From Chrysomallon squamiferum (lineage: Eukaryota; Mollusca; Gastropoda; Neomphalida; Peltospiridae): 64,000 bases of DNA. The position numbers and the translations under genes are program-made. The notes beneath the pieces are model-generated. The model was not told where the DNA came from. It made no database searches and was given only the letters and a program-made list of their open reading frames with translations. Shown one piece after another: positions 62,658-64,000 of this stretch. Within the stretch, counting starts at the first letter, position 1. Every line of letters starts with the position of its first letter. The stretch is from contig CM022673.1 of NCBI GenBank assembly GCA_012295275.1, forward strand, positions 22,629,413-22,693,412. The letters run 5' to 3'.

Positions 62658-63414
62658 AACAATAATAATAATAGTAAACCATCCATTTTCTTAAAAAGCA
62701 TGTTATCGTTTTTTATTGACGTAATTAAATAATTAATAATATTTTGATGTAGAAAAAAACTACCATTTCCTTTATTATTAATTTATTAAAAGATGAGATG
62801 AAGTGACAGTGATAAACATATGTGTGTGTGTGTGTCTGTGTCTGTGTGTGGATGTATATAGATAGATGTATAGATATATAAATCACAAATTTATAAAACT
62901 ATGTGAATGGCTGCTTCTTAAAATGTCTACAAATCCGTTAGCGTATAAAATTTACAACAAGGAGGTTTAAGAAGTGAAAAAGTACATAATTTTTATCTTT
63001 AGACATTATGGCAACGGACCTGCGACCCCAATTTAAAATAAATTATCAGCTACACAACATTCTTTATGGGATGTCTTTATCTTTTCTCTCTGTTCACCGG
63101 GTATTTATTTGTATAAAAATAGTTAGGTGTTCATGTGCTGGTTACAAAATTGTTACAGAACACACACACACACACAGTTGTCGTTTTTGGTAGATGGAAA
63201 ATAGACTTATTACCATAATAAAAATCTAAATTTCTTAGTAAAAGAAATTCTAAATTCATAATACTTTTTTGGCAAATTGTTTTTCAGTTTCGAAAAAATA
63301 TATGTTTTTATTTTTGTATAAACACTGAATTAATCGGCCTGAGAAACAAGAATATTTTTAGTTTTAATAAAATAATTCAGCTTTCTTTGTGTCTAAGTTG
63401 TATGATATTTATAT

Positions 63415-63418
<4 letters not shown>
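62656..63418. other. Gene-free region
   Basis: A GT run lies at 62819-62850. An ATG in good context at 63008 follows an acceptor-like CTTTAG (63001), but the 61-codon frame ends in a CA-repeat-derived Thr-His stretch and no family is recognisable. Confidence 0.55.
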
Positions 63419-63456
<38 letters not shown>

Positions 63457-63490
63457 TGTGTGTTTTTGAGAGAAAGAGAGAGAGAGAGAG
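63415..63490. repeat. (TG)n and (GA)n microsatellites
   Basis: About 17 TG units, then TGTTTG variants, then about nine GA units. Confidence 0.93.
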
Positions 63491-63954
63491 ACGTCATGTG
63501 CTTGTGTTTGGTCGCACCGGTAATAACTTGTATAAACATAAAGTTCAGATTTAGTGAAATAGTGGTAGTCATATAGGAATCATGTTTTTTTTTTTCATAG
63601 TTTGAATTGCATACTCAAATATTTGTTTAGAGCTTACATTAATGCATTTATTTCATAGCCTGTACTAAATCAAACTTCTTAATGGCATACAACTTTGCTT
63701 TGTTTGGAAAGAAAATATTTAAAGGTAACCAAAATTAACAACGGTAGACATTGTAACAATTCCCTTACTTCAACGCATATGCAGCCATCATATTGCAAAT
63801 AAATAAATAAATGAATAATCAGTATTATTATATTTCTGGTGATAGTTCAGTTTTTCACAAATATTTCCAGGCTAACAAAAACAAAGAAGGAACAAAGAAA
63901 CAAAATATTTTGAATAATAATAAAAGTTGAATAAAAGATTACAAACAGTAATAT
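63491..63954. other. Gene-free region to near the window end
   Basis: No feature is seen. Confidence 0.6.
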
Positions 63955-63955
63955 C

Positions 63956-64000
<45 letters not shown>
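63955..64000. repeat. (AAT)n microsatellite running off the window end
   Basis: At least 15 AAT units. The array continues past the last base. Confidence 0.95.

Overview
The window is eukaryotic nuclear DNA. It is very AT-rich, packed with (AAT)n, (GT)n, (GA)n and poly(A) simple repeats, and holds only two protein-coding genes that I can support, both on the + strand. The Twist protein sequence, the very long intergenic and intronic stretches and the microsatellite load suggest an animal and probably a mollusc. A cephalopod such as an octopus or squid is my best guess, but it is inferred from general character and not from a diagnostic marker.

Gene 1 (15283-15867, +) is twist. It is an intact single-exon coding region for a 194-residue bHLH transcription factor with the Twist-specific C-terminal WR motif. 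A CpG-rich, CCAAT-containing segment about 0.5-0.6 kb upstream is the likely promoter. Twenty-one bases after the stop codon lies a 73-base intron with near-perfect splice sites. Coding exon followed by a 3'UTR intron is also the layout of vertebrate TWIST1.

Gene 2 (43684-55968, +) is a three-exon gene that I assembled by eye; I do not recognise its family. Exon 1 (43684-43753) encodes a signal peptide, exon 2 (51325-51960) a 212-codon extracellular-looking domain, and exon 3 (55922-55968) a short Cys-x-Cys tail and the stop. All junctions are phase 1, all splice sites are canonical, and the join gives exactly 250 codons plus a stop, with a polyadenylation signal about 90 bases further on. 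This is the best candidate here for something undescribed.

Layout: 1-14.6 kb, gene-free upstream DNA with a short inverted-repeat element (10.3-10.7 kb) and a GC-rich island with a G-quadruplex motif (7.5-7.8 kb); 14.6-16.0 kb, twist; 16-43.6 kb, a 27-kb gene desert with several GC-richer islands and DNA-transposon remnants (mariner-like end at 22.7 kb, hAT-like element with 8-base target duplication at 24.3-24.9 kb, MER2/Tigger-like element at 31.5 kb, truncated Tigger-like 5' end at 35.3 kb) and a tRNA-like SINE remnant (43.15 kb); 43.7-56.1 kb, gene 2 with introns of 7.6 and 4.0 kb; 56.1-64 kb, gene-free DNA with a diverged 37-39-bp minisatellite, a CTCF-like site and one unassigned candidate exon. 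Nothing shows that the two genes work together. The desert between them could hold distal control elements for twist, but that is inference.
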